DNA from: an uncultured Prevotellaceae bacterium
Lineage (GTDB): Bacteria > Bacteroidota > Bacteroidia > Bacteroidales > Bacteroidaceae
Direction of reading: 5' to 3'
Assembly (NCBI GenBank): GCA_937898415.1
Contig: CALDLA010000078.1
Location: forward strand, 1 to 37,198
Length of the DNA stretch: 37,198 bases
Shown here: positions 1 through 9,000 of the stretch, in pieces
Position numbering within the stretch: position 1 is the stretch's first letter
Layout of the letters: each line of letters starts with the position of its first letter
Position numbers and translations under genes: made by a program
Notes under the pieces: model-generated
What the model was told of the DNA's origin: nothing
What the model saw: only the letters and a program-made list of their open reading frames with translations
The model's database searches: none

Positions 1-15
1 GCAATGCTGATGTCG

Positions 16-23
16 TACCTTTG
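16..23 (+). promoter_or_regulatory. Orphan TAnnTTTG promoter-like motif
   Basis: TACCTTTG on the plus strand matches the Bacteroidota -7 element. No plus-strand gene follows it before the minus-strand genes that end at 222. The window edge cuts off most of the -33 region, so it cannot be judged. It may drive an unannotated RNA or be a chance match. The rest of 1-173 shows only a small hairpin (CCTATTT/AAATAGG at 151-169) and no ORF that I can support. Confidence 0.25.
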
Positions 24-173
24 CAATGCATTTGAGAGAAGAAATTTGCGCGCCCACGAGAAAAAAAATACGGACCCACGGGGGAGGCAAAAATTTCAAT
101 CGAAATGCGACGAAAAGTGAGATTAAAATTAAAACTCTAACGACCTATTTGGGATAAATAGGAAACAAGGTAT

Positions 174-212
174 ATAAAAAACGGCGGGCTGAGGGAATTC
201 AGCTCACCGTTT
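174..212 (-). terminator. Rho-independent terminator of the BspA-like/small ORF unit
   Basis: A 14-bp imperfect stem (179-192 with 199-212, loop GGGAAT) is followed on the minus strand by a run of six T (176-181). It lies about 10 nt after the stop codon of the 52-aa ORF, as expected for the end of this minus-strand transcript. Confidence 0.8.
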
Positions 213-221
213 TATTACCAT

Positions 222-380
222 CTACTCATCGGGCTCAAAGTCTCTGAACGAGCGAGCACCGGCTGGTTCAGTTGCAGGTTCATCTGTAGAAGGAGAAGGA
301 GGAGAAGCTGCAAAGATGGAGGAGTTACGTAGCTTGACGATTTTCAGGGTCGGCGTTTGATAATTCTTTTTCATCATCAT
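222..380 (-). CDS. 52-aa small protein of the MKKNxYxxP...AS type
   Basis: This short ORF starts 3 nt after the stop of the BspA-like gene and ends at a good terminator, so it is the last cistron of that unit. The start has three consecutive ATG codons (380, 377, 374). The third gives MKKNYQTP, which lines up with two other short ORFs in this window (5890-6045 and 11587-11799): MKKN, an aromatic residue, a proline, a spacer ending in Leu, then a hydrophobic pair and Ala-Ser, followed by a Pro- and acid-rich tail. There is no signal peptide, membrane segment or Cys motif. I do not recognise a named family. Function is unknown. That it is a real gene is supported by position, terminator and the paralogues. 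Confidence 0.65.
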   Translation of the reverse strand: MMMKKNYQTPTLKIVKLRNSSIFAASPPSPSTDEPATEPAGARSFRDFEPDE

Positions 381-383
381 TTT

Positions 384-2134
384 TTATTTACTAATATATT
401 TCTTAAGGTTATCTATGTATATGCCCTTGCCTGGCTTGCCGTCCAGCTGTCTGCCTTGCAGGTCAAAGTAACGGTGTGTGCCGTCGTTGTCGATGGTGTG
501 GAGGATGCCCGTTTCGTCATGGGCCGGCATATCGCCGTCACTATGATAGAGGTCTGCGGGGTCGTCTTCATCGGCATAGGCGTAAGACATGGGATATCTG
601 CCTTCGGCATAGATCCACAGCCTACCGAGCACACCAGCCATAACGAGCGTCTTCATATCATCTGGGGTGAGCGTCAGTTGTACCGCTTCTCCGTTGGCAT
701 TGATGATATCTATCGTCTTGCCGCAAATCGCCACGTCCTTGTCATACTTGACATACGGGTTATACGGACCGGTATTCTTTGCAAATCGACCGTGGGTCAC
801 ATAGCTGTCATAGACATAGAATTCGCCGCTCGCCTCGCATTTGCCAACGAAAGGACACGACACACTGTTTATGAAGAAATTGGTGGCGGGATTGTCATAA
901 CTGGTATTATACTTCCCAATGACGGCACAACGCCAGGCTCTTCCGCCGACAACATGTCCGACAAGAGGAGCAGCATAGTATTCGTGCTCTTCCAGATAAC
1001 GGACGTTCAGCGTGATATCCTTCACCACGCAGTCATTGATTTCAACGCTCGGGGACAGGCCGTTTCCGATGAGTCCGCCGACAGGCCCACGGGCGTCGAC
1101 GGTGCAGTTTTCTATCCATACCTTGCTCATCTGCATGTTGCCCGTCTCGCCCACCACAACAGCGGCAGCGGGTCCTTTATTACTCGTGCTCTCGACGGTG
1201 CAGTTCTTGAAGGTCACATTCTCAATGAGTCGACCGCCATAGTGCGCAATGAAGCCGGCAGAGCCCTCACCCCTCACCGTAAGGTTGCTGATGGTGTGTC
1301 CCTGACCGTCAAACTGGGCAACGAAGGGCTCTTCCTCGCTCAGTCCGATGCCTTGGGACCATTCCACGCCCGACATATCAATATCGTTGACCAATACCAC
1401 CTTTGTGAGAGGAGCTTTCTCGGAATAACTGACGTTCGAGCGGTCGCGCAGCAGCGTCAGGTCTATAGCATCATAGACGTAAAAGGCCCCCTGTCCGAAC
1501 GTAATATTGGGGAAGAACCTCCATCCGTCAGCATGACTATAGTTCTCGGAGTGGGCTACCAGCAGTTGCTTGTCGTAGCCGTACATGAGCGCGTCGCTCG
1601 ACTTGTTACGACGGAACACGTCGTTGCTCTCCCACTTAGCAGGTGTCTCGCCCAGACAGGTCACCGTCTTCAGGGCATCATAGCAACTGGCAAAGGCACA
1701 GGAGCCGAGCGTCGTCAGACTGGCAGGCAGCGTAATCTCCGTGATATTGGAACAGCCTATAAAGGCAAACTCTTCAATCTTCGTCACATTCTCACGGATG
1801 TTAACACTCGTCACCTGATCGCAGAGTCGGAAGGCAAAGCGGCTGACGGTGGTTACCTTGTACGTCGTGCCGTCAATGCGCACCTCGCCAGGAATGGTGA
1901 GCCGTCCGACTGCCAGAGAATATACGACTCCGACGTTACGGTTGTATCGCTCTGCTGGGTCTGTGCATTCTCCGTCTTCCACACCATGATGTCTGAAGCC
2001 ACCACGCCAATATTCGTAATCCTGGCATCGCGCGCGTTCACTTTCTTAGGCACCGAGCGCAACGCGTCCTGCGGCCATACTTCCTGCATCACAGCAAGCA
2101 ACAGCGCAAGCGAAAAGAGAAACTTTGTCTTCAT
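384..2134 (-). pseudogene. BspA-like LRR/GLUG surface protein gene, frameshifted near the 5' end
   Basis: The ATG at 2134 begins a clear signal peptide (MKTKFLFSLALLLAVMQ) and about 70 plausible residues, but this frame ends at 1853. The main body (stop at 384) is open in the neighbouring frame from about 1982, where only a GTG is available. Joining the two needs a -1 shift (equivalent to a missing base) probably between about 1900 and 1950, where the sense shifts from TVTSES to YSLAVGRLTIPGEV. The body has BspA-type leucine-rich repeats (TSVNI, FAFIGC, ITEITLPASLTTLGSCAF), then GLUG/beta-solenoid repeats (FDGQGHTISNLTV, GGLIGN), and a C-terminal tail YFDLQGRQLDGKPGKGIYID shared with other exported proteins here. 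Family role: surface or secreted adhesin-like protein. It could be a true pseudogene, a phase-variable gene, a recoded gene or a sequencing error. I see no homopolymer at the junction. Confidence 0.75.
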
Positions 2135-2163
2135 AACATTCCGTTTTTAGGTTTTTTCGATTG

Positions 2164-2171
2164 CAAAGATA
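2164..2171 (-). promoter_or_regulatory. Promoter -7 element for the BspA-like gene
   Basis: Minus-strand TATCTTTG (CAAAGATA on plus) lies 29 nt upstream of the ATG at 2134. About 20 bp further upstream is a T-rich stretch and not a clear TTG. The region 2172-2320 between the divergent promoters holds no ORF that I can support. Confidence 0.6.
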
Positions 2172-2320
2172 CTAATTATCACGGAAAAAACCGCAAAATC
2201 TACCAAAAAATCTGTCAGTCCTCTCGTCTTATTTAAATAAGACAGGCTGTCATAACGGTCATTCGTCATTAACGATATTTGGGATTTCTTTCAATCTTTG
2301 TCTTTTTTGGGGGGAAATAA

Positions 2321-2352
2321 TTTGGTAGTGTCGAAAATTTGTTGTATATTTG
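2321..2352 (+). promoter_or_regulatory. Promoter of the GH128-like operon
   Basis: TTTG at 2321-2324, a 20-bp spacer, then TATATTTG at 2345-2352 fit the Bacteroidota -33/-7 consensus well. The start codon at 2385 is 32 nt downstream. No similar motif appears before the later genes, so this probably drives the whole run to 11799. Confidence 0.75.
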
Positions 2353-2384
2353 CAGTCGATTACTAATAACCGAAAAATTACTAT

Positions 2385-5300
2385 ATGAACAAACGAATGA
2401 GACTGTTAGGACGGGTGGCGGCTATGGCCGTGGCCCTGCTGTGGTGTATGCCGATGAAGGCCGCGCTGACGGCTGGCGGCGAGTATTACATCTGGCTGAA
2501 CATCTATGAGAAATTGTTGGGCAGTAACGAGGCGGGCGATGGCCCAGCCCTGTCGGCCTATGGTACGAAAACTGATGGCTATGTGTTTGTAGCTGAGTCG
2601 TCAGGCGAGAGTGGCTACTTCCTGCTGAAGCAGAAGAGCAGCGGAAAGTACTTGGCGGCCAGTGGTGACAATAATTGGAGTGTGACGTTGGAGTCGAAGT
2701 CAACCGATACCCGCTTCCGTTGGAAGATGACAGGCCCAGACTGTTACGCATACCTTACTAATAAAAAGAATACGAGTGCTTTCGTGGGTGTTGACGGAGC
2801 CAATAAAGGCTCAACTTACGTCAGCATTTACTATGATAAGCGCAAGAGCAGTCACGGACAGTTTTCCGTCATTCCTGTCACGGGCAGCAATTGGGAAGAG
2901 GCCCGTCAGGCCTACGAGTCGGCTGTTTATACCAATGACCAGGGTGTGAAGGAGATTGACTATTGTCAGCTGAACAACAAGACCATCAATCGCAGTGACG
3001 CCATTGACATCCATATCACGTCGAACGACAACCCGATATTGGGCACCAGTTCGGTGAACATTGGCAGCGACCGTACGTGGCTTATCTTTGATAATATCGT
3101 ACCGTCGGATGTCAGTAAGAACTACCTGAAGTATGTCACCATCAACGGTGTAGAAGCCCAGAAGGACGTGAACTGCCGCGTGGCCATCTACCTGAACGGT
3201 GCTGCCGTCATTCCTATACCGTCGGTAGTGATGAACTGCGAAGGCACTGCCGGAAGCTTTACGCTGACCGTGGGTAACCATAGCAATCTGAGTAGCGAGG
3301 GACAGAACAACACGATGACCAGCTTTATCCTGCGTCGCGGCTATATGGCTACTTTGGCCTGTGAAACAGGTGGAAAGGGATATAGCCGCGTCTTTGTGGC
3401 CGACCATGCTGACCAAGTGGTGACGCTGCCGAACCCATTGGCAAAGCGTGTGTCGTCGGTGAATATCAAGAAGTGGGAGTATCTGTCGAAGAAAGGCTGG
3501 GGCAACACGGGCGGTTCTACAGGCGGTTCCGGCCTGCGCGCTACTTGGTATTGGTCGTGGAGTGCAGGTTATAGTTCAACCAGTGACATGGAGTATGTAC
3601 CCTGCCGTCAACACGTGTATTGGCCCTCGGCCAGCGATGTGAACAATAAGACGGCCACGGCTGCCATCTCAATCAATGAACCTGACCACTCGGAGCAGCA
3701 CGGTAAAAAAAGTAATGGGGATAAAATATGTGACTGTCCCCTCAACGATAAAGGAACCATCACGGAATGGACGACTTACGGCTGTAATGCAGACTTGCAG
3801 GCTGGAGGTGGCCGTATTGGCTCACCGCAACCACAAAATAATGCTAACTTCAGCTATCTGACGCAATACTTTAAGTATGTTGATGAGAATAACAACCATT
3901 CGCGTTGTGACATTGCTGTCAGTCATGCTTATCTGCCCATCGGATCACGCAACGCAGCTTCCTATGCTCAGTATGTTACTGACACCTACTGGAATCTATG
4001 GAACAGCGTCAAACGTCCCATCTGGCTGACGGAGCTGGAGGTGGGAGCGACGTGGAATGATGCCGCAAGTGTAATCAACACGGATGACAAAGCACGTCAG
4101 TACTTACAGGCATTGCTTGAACGGTTGGAGGAGAGCGGCTATATAGAACGCTACGCCATCTACGGTTATGACCATTGGCGCAATTATATGTATTGGGATG
4201 CCAATGTCAGTAAAGGCTTAACGCCTGCCGGACAGGTCTACCGCGATCACCGTTCCACCTTTGCCTATAATGCCAACTATATAAAAGTTCCCGTTTGGTG
4301 GGCTGACGGCGTAAAAACACCAACGCTGGATTACACTGTTGATTTGGATGAGCAGACGATTACGTTCACTGTCGGTAATGGTAATACAGATGCTACTGAC
4401 CAATTGACGATAGAGTATCAGCCAGAGGGAAGCAGCAGTTGGCAGACGCTGATTACGCTGAGCGACGACCGCAACCTTTTGGAGAGTAACAAGATGACTA
4501 AGACGGTCAGTTTGAGCGGTCTTGGTGTAGAGGGTGGTAAGTTCCACGTCAAGGCTACGACTCTCTATGGCGGCAGTGCTACCAGTAGCGAAGTGACGGC
4601 TCCTGTCATCTCAGACTTGGAGACGCTTTCTGCACTCATAGCTGCTGTTGAGAGCTATCCGCTCGGCTTTAGCCGGGGTGAGTATGCGCCTTATACCAAT
4701 ACAGCGGTTCTACAGGCCTTGGCTCTGGTGAAGGAAATGAAGCCATACGCTGAAGGATTCCGTGAGGCCTGTCAGACGTTGACAAATGCCGTGTGGACTC
4801 CGAACGCCATAGTGATGGACATCATCTATGACGGAACGCTAGCGAAGGCACCGATTCAGGCCACGAGTGAAAACGTGGTGTTGCCGGGCTGGGTGACGGA
4901 GAGCGGCAATATGCGTCAGACCTTCAAAGGTTCAAGCAGTAAGGCTTGCTTGGCAGATGCAATAGACCAGGTAGGACTGTTTGTGCATCCTGGTACTTAT
5001 ACTTACGGTACGACACCAGGTTACACCATGCCGTTAGAGGCTGGGGCCGACTATATGGTGGAGGCGAAGTATTGTGCTTGGGCAGATAATTCGAATAACG
5101 ACTTTACGCTGATCATCAAGAAGGACGGAGAGACGGTAGCTACAAAAAGCTATGGTAAGAACGGCACAGCATGTACGACAGCCGGTGCTTTGAAGAGGGT
5201 TGAACTGAACTTCACGGCAGAGACGGCGGGCAATTATGTGCTGAGTGTTGGTGCCAATGGAAATACGTTTATGACCGACTTCATCATGAAGAAGGTCGTT

Positions 5301-5861
5301 TCCACAGAGACTGTCAGCGTCGGCCCAAGCGGTTATGCCACCTATGTCAGCGGTAACGACCTGGACTTCACTGACACGGAGATCAAGGCCTATATGGCAG
5401 CTGTTGAGGACGGGTTCGTGGTGTTGACCCCGATTAATAAGGTTCGTGCGGGTACGCCCGTGGTTCTTTATTATAAGGGGGGAAACAAGGAAGAGGCTAT
5501 TCCCTTTGCATCATCTACCGACACCGCTACTGGTAATCAGTTAGTAGCTGGCGAGGGCAAGGCCGTGGCTTCTGACGGCGGTAACGGTGTGGTGAACTGC
5601 ATCCTGAACAGTGTCGGCGGACAGATCGGTTTCTACCGGGCTAACGGTCAGATGGTGGCTTGGAACCGTGCCTACCTGCCGGTGGTTGCCAATGCGACCC
5701 GTCTGGATATCCGCTTCGCTAACGAAACAACAGGTGTTAGCGCTACGCTAGTGAAGAGTGATGGAGTGAAGAGTGAACAGTTGTTCGACCTGAAGGGACA
5801 GCGCATCAGCAGTCCGAAGAAGGGTGTGTACATTCAAAATGGAAAGAAAGTGGTTAAGTAG
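2385..5861 (+). CDS. Secreted GH128-like (Glyco_hydro_cc) putative beta-glucanase, multidomain
   Basis: The 1158-aa protein has an N-terminal signal peptide (about 1-27). Residues about 30-165 look like a beta-trefoil/ricin-type module (SGKYLAAS). Residues about 385-610 resemble the glycosyl hydrolase catalytic core of GH128: ATWYWSW, YVPCRQHVYW, INEPDHSEQH with E432 as the likely acid/base, and RPIWLTELEVG with E550 as the likely nucleophile. An FN3-like region follows (about 634-745). Next is a module of about 220 residues (749-971) that recurs in the next large protein. The tail (about 975-1158) ends in the shared pattern FDLKGQRISSPKKGVYI. GH128 enzymes act on beta-1,3-glucans, so a fungal, cereal or algal glucan is a reasonable guess. 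The match is by eye and the family is divergent. It is first in the operon. Confidence 0.7.
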   Translation: MNKRMRLLGRVAAMAVALLWCMPMKAALTAGGEYYIWLNIYEKLLGSNEAGDGPALSAYGTKTDGYVFVAESSGESGYFLLKQKSSGKYLAASGDNNWSVTLESKSTDTRFRWKMTGPDCYAYLTNKKNTSAFVGVDGANKGSTYVSIYYDKRKSSHGQFSVIPVTGSNWEEARQAYESAVYTNDQGVKEIDYCQLNNKTINRSDAIDIHITSNDNPILGTSSVNIGSDRTWLIFDNIVPSDVSKNYLKYVTINGVEAQKDVNCRVAIYLNGAAVIPIPSVVMNCEGTAGSFTLTVGNHSNLSSEGQNNTMTSFILRRGYMATLACETGGKGYSRVFVADHADQVVTLPNPLAKRVSSVNIKKWEYLSKKGWGNTGGSTGGSGLRATWYWSWSAGYSSTSDMEYVPCRQHVYWPSASDVNNKTATAAISINEPDHSEQHGKKSNGDKICDCPLNDKGTITEWTTYGCNADLQAGGGRIGSPQPQNNANFSYLTQYFKYVDENNNHSRCDIAVSHAYLPIGSRNAASYAQYVTDTYWNLWNSVKRPIWLTELEVGATWNDAASVINTDDKARQYLQALLERLEESGYIERYAIYGYDHWRNYMYWDANVSKGLTPAGQVYRDHRSTFAYNANYIKVPVWWADGVKTPTLDYTVDLDEQTITFTVGNGNTDATDQLTIEYQPEGSSSWQTLITLSDDRNLLESNKMTKTVSLSGLGVEGGKFHVKATTLYGGSATSSEVTAPVISDLETLSALIAAVESYPLGFSRGEYAPYTNTAVLQALALVKEMKPYAEGFREACQTLTNAVWTPNAIVMDIIYDGTLAKAPIQATSENVVLPGWVTESGNMRQTFKGSSSKACLADAIDQVGLFVHPGTYTYGTTPGYTMPLEAGADYMVEAKYCAWADNSNNDFTLIIKKDGETVATKSYGKNGTACTTAGALKRVELNFTAETAGNYVLSVGANGNTFMTDFIMKKVVSTETVSVGPSGYATYVSGNDLDFTDTEIKAYMAAVEDGFVVLTPINKVRAGTPVVLYYKGGNKEEAIPFASSTDTATGNQLVAGEGKAVASDGGNGVVNCILNSVGGQIGFYRANGQMVAWNRAYLPVVANATRLDIRFANETTGVSATLVKSDGVKSEQLFDLKGQRISSPKKGVYIQNGKKVVK
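5727..5786 (+). repeat. DNA-level repeat in the C-terminal coding end (copy 1)
   Basis: This stretch is nearly identical at DNA level to 11433-11495 near the end of the next large gene, including GTTAGCGCTACGCTAGTGAA and AGTGAA-type microsatellite units (AGTGAAGAGTGA, GAGTGAAGAGTGAAC). It encodes the TTGVSATLV-KSEQ-FDL segment that precedes the conserved C-terminal tail. The conservation suggests recent gene conversion or duplication of the tail. Confidence 0.7.
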
Positions 5862-5889
5862 TATTGAAGTATTGAAGAATTGAAGTCTT

Positions 5890-6045
5890 ATGAAGAAGAA
5901 CGAATATATAGCTCCCGAAGTGGAGGTGATGGAGTTGGGCGTGGATACGCTGTTGGAGGCTTCGCCAGTGCCCGTCGACCTTGATACGGATGCCGAGGAT
6001 CCTGCCCTCGGTCGTGAGATGGACAACCCGTTTTTTAATTTATAA
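5890..6045 (+). CDS. 51-aa small protein of the MKKNxYxxP...AS type
   Basis: The ORF begins 28 nt after the GH128-like gene and ends 26 nt before the 1831-aa gene, so it is a middle cistron. It reads MKKNEYIAPEVEVMELG, then DTLLEASPVP, then an acidic tail (DLDTDAEDPALG) ending in NPFFNL. It aligns with the short ORFs at 222-380 and 11587-11799 in the first half and diverges in the tail. It has no signal peptide, membrane segment or Cys. The conserved head with a small-residue AS boundary and a variable tail recalls a leader/core layout, but no modifying enzyme lies nearby. Function is unknown and the family is not recognised. Confidence 0.7.
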   Translation: MKKNEYIAPEVEVMELGVDTLLEASPVPVDLDTDAEDPALGREMDNPFFNL

Positions 6046-6071
6046 CAGATAACTAAAAACCGATACAAAGT

Positions 6072-9000
6072 ATGAGAAAACTAAAACTACTATTAGCGGC
6101 ACTCGTCCTGACAGGGGCGACGGCTGCGTGGGGACAGGCGTCCTACAACATGACCTGGACCGAGGGCGTTGAGGTAGCGGAAGGCGGCGACTACTTCCTT
6201 TACAACATCGGAGCCGGTAGGTTTCTTGACAATGGTATGAACTGGGGTACACGTGCCACAGTTGACAATGCAGGTAAGGCTTTGACTTTTACAGCAGCTG
6301 ACGGTGCTTACACCATCTATACGGGTGTGAAGACCCGATACAATGCAGGTGGCCCCGATGACTATCTTGGAACTAACGGATACTTGGATGCAGCCTCTGC
6401 TCCGTGGACTTTCACCCCGGTTTCAGTAAGTGGTTACACGAATGTCTATACCATCAGTAACGGAGAAAACTATCTGGTTTATCAGACCAATGCGGAGGGT
6501 GATAATCCGGCTGTCAATCTCACAGCCCTTTCAGGCACAGATAATGATTATTGGATTATCATCACGAAGGCTCAGCGCCAGGCTGTGAAGGACTATACTT
6601 TCCAACTTGACAACACTTGTTTCAACCGACCTTGGGAGAATAAGGTTTGGGCATTGAAAATCAATAGTACAGGTTCGGGGGGTAATAGCTCTCCTAATCA
6701 GTCCGGTGGTAAGGTTGATAACCGATGCGCAGAGTCGTACAGAAATGCGTTTACGTATACCCAGAAGGCAAGCAATCTGACGAATGGTAAGTATGTGGTC
6801 TACAATCAAGGTTTCTATCGTAACGACGGAGGCACCGATCCTGCCTACCTTATTGCCAATAATGATAAAAGTGCAATGGGACCGATTAATGCCAATGGAG
6901 AAGAAACAGAACAAAGTATGAACGGAGCATCGACCTCTTTCTCTAAAGGAGAATATGTGAACTCCGTCACAACGATTGTAACGGACAATACTTTGACACT
7001 CGGAATATCGAACGAAAACAACATGAACTGGGTCATCTGGAGTAACTTCTACTTGGAGTATCTGGGTCCGTGTATCGGTTCTGAGGCAGTTGCCCTTCCG
7101 TCAGCCGGAGCGATGGAGGCTGAGAAATGGTATTATTTTGATGTTACGTTAGGTGGCGATTATGAACTCACTTCATCGACGCTAAGTGCTATTGTCTATA
7201 CGAAGGATGGATCCATACTCATGACCGATGCGGCTTCTGTGGATGCCACCTTCGGACAGGCAGAACAGACCTTGGAAGAAGGACGCTATTACGTGAAGTC
7301 ACCATCGGCTAACAGCTTGACAGTGAGTCCTCTCTCTTATACCTATGTAGTCGGTGATGCAACATCGAGCATTCCCGATGGAAGCTTTGCGAGTACACTG
7401 ACCACCGTTGACTTTACCTTCAGTGAAGCAACAACCAATGACAATACGGCAACCTTTGCCATCCTGAACAGCTCGGCCAAGGCCATCCTGAAGAAGGACG
7501 GTTCAGAGGTCGCTCAGGGTGCGTTCTCGCTGTCGGGCAAGGTGCTGACAGCTACGTTCGGTGATGTGTCCTTAGAAGTAGGTGGTACGTACACAATAGA
7601 AGTGCCTTCTGGTGTCGTCGGCTATGAGGGTCAGGAAAGCAATAGCAGTATTTCGATTGCCATCAACGGCCCGACCATTGCCAATGGCATCTACTACTTC
7701 AAGCGCAACGATGCCGACTATCGTTATCTGACCCGCGGTGGTAACTACGGAACAGAGAATGTGACCGACCGTTTTGGTATAGCTTTTGAGGCCGCCATAC
7801 AGGGTGACGGCTCCTACACGCTGAAGAACATTGACCAGTCGCTGGCAGATAATAAGACCAAGTATCTGAATAGACAATACACTGATCAAGAAGCCGCCTA
7901 TAAGTGGTTCATTGAAAAGACGGATGACGGTTACTTGCTGAAACGAGAGGGAAAATACGTTACGACGACAGAAGAACCCACTTGGAACTACCAATATCTG
8001 AGCGATGCTGAGAGTTCCAGTGATGCTATTGTGTGGACACTACTGACTGAGGAAGAATATGCCGCTGACCTGGCTCAACGGAAGAATGAGGAAATTGCTT
8101 CTGTTGCCAATGGCTTTGGCGTGAGTGCTTCGTCGGAGGAAGACTTCGAGGAAACCTTGGAAAGTGGCTATGGTGAGGCTGACATGACCAACATGATAAC
8201 CAACGCCTCTTTACAGTCGAACGCCGACGGTTGGACAGCTCTGTCCTACAACAACCAGCGCCGCAACCAGACAGGTGAGGAAGGCAATAAGGTGGACGCT
8301 ATCCGCTTCAATGGCGGTGCTGAGGTGTGGAATTATATTGGCGGTGCTGAGCAGACCATCAAGGACCTGCCCGCCGGACTGTATAAGATTACGGTGAAGG
8401 CCGTTTGGCGTATTGCTGATGCAGATGCAGCCAAGCGTGTTGGTGACAAGGCCAATGTGACGGCCTGGATGTATGCCAATGATAACTATACGCAGCTGAA
8501 GAGCTGGTATGACCATCAGGCGGCTAACAACGCAGCCCTGCGTTCTTCGACCAACGATGAATATGTGAACACGGTATACGCCTACCTGAATGGCAGCGAA
8601 GACCTGACCATCGGCGTGGCCTCGCCCACATGGTGTGGTACGCCCTGGATGCCCTTCTATGACTGGAAGTTGAAGAAGGTTGAGGAGATCCGTTATGTCT
8701 CGGACATTACTTTGAATGAGACCAGTGCATCGCTGAATTTGTGCGATGAGTTGTATTTGAATGCAACCGTTGCTCCGGAAGACGCCCATAATAAGGATGT
8801 GGAATGGACGACATCCGACGAATATGTGGCAACAGTGGACAATGGAAAAGTGACAGCTGTAGGTAATGGTAGTGTAACTATTACTGCTACTGCCAAGGAT
8901 GGCAGTGGGAAATATGCATCCTGCTATGTCACGGTCAATGCGACACCTTCGTTAGCAGTCTACAGCGAGGTGGACGAGGGCGACTTCTATATCCGCAATG

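Noticed and set aside
357..2150. Long open frame (about 597 codons) on the plus strand
   Set aside because: It lies antisense to the BspA-like gene, has no domain-like sequence, and the minus-strand reading has signal peptide, LRR and GLUG motifs.
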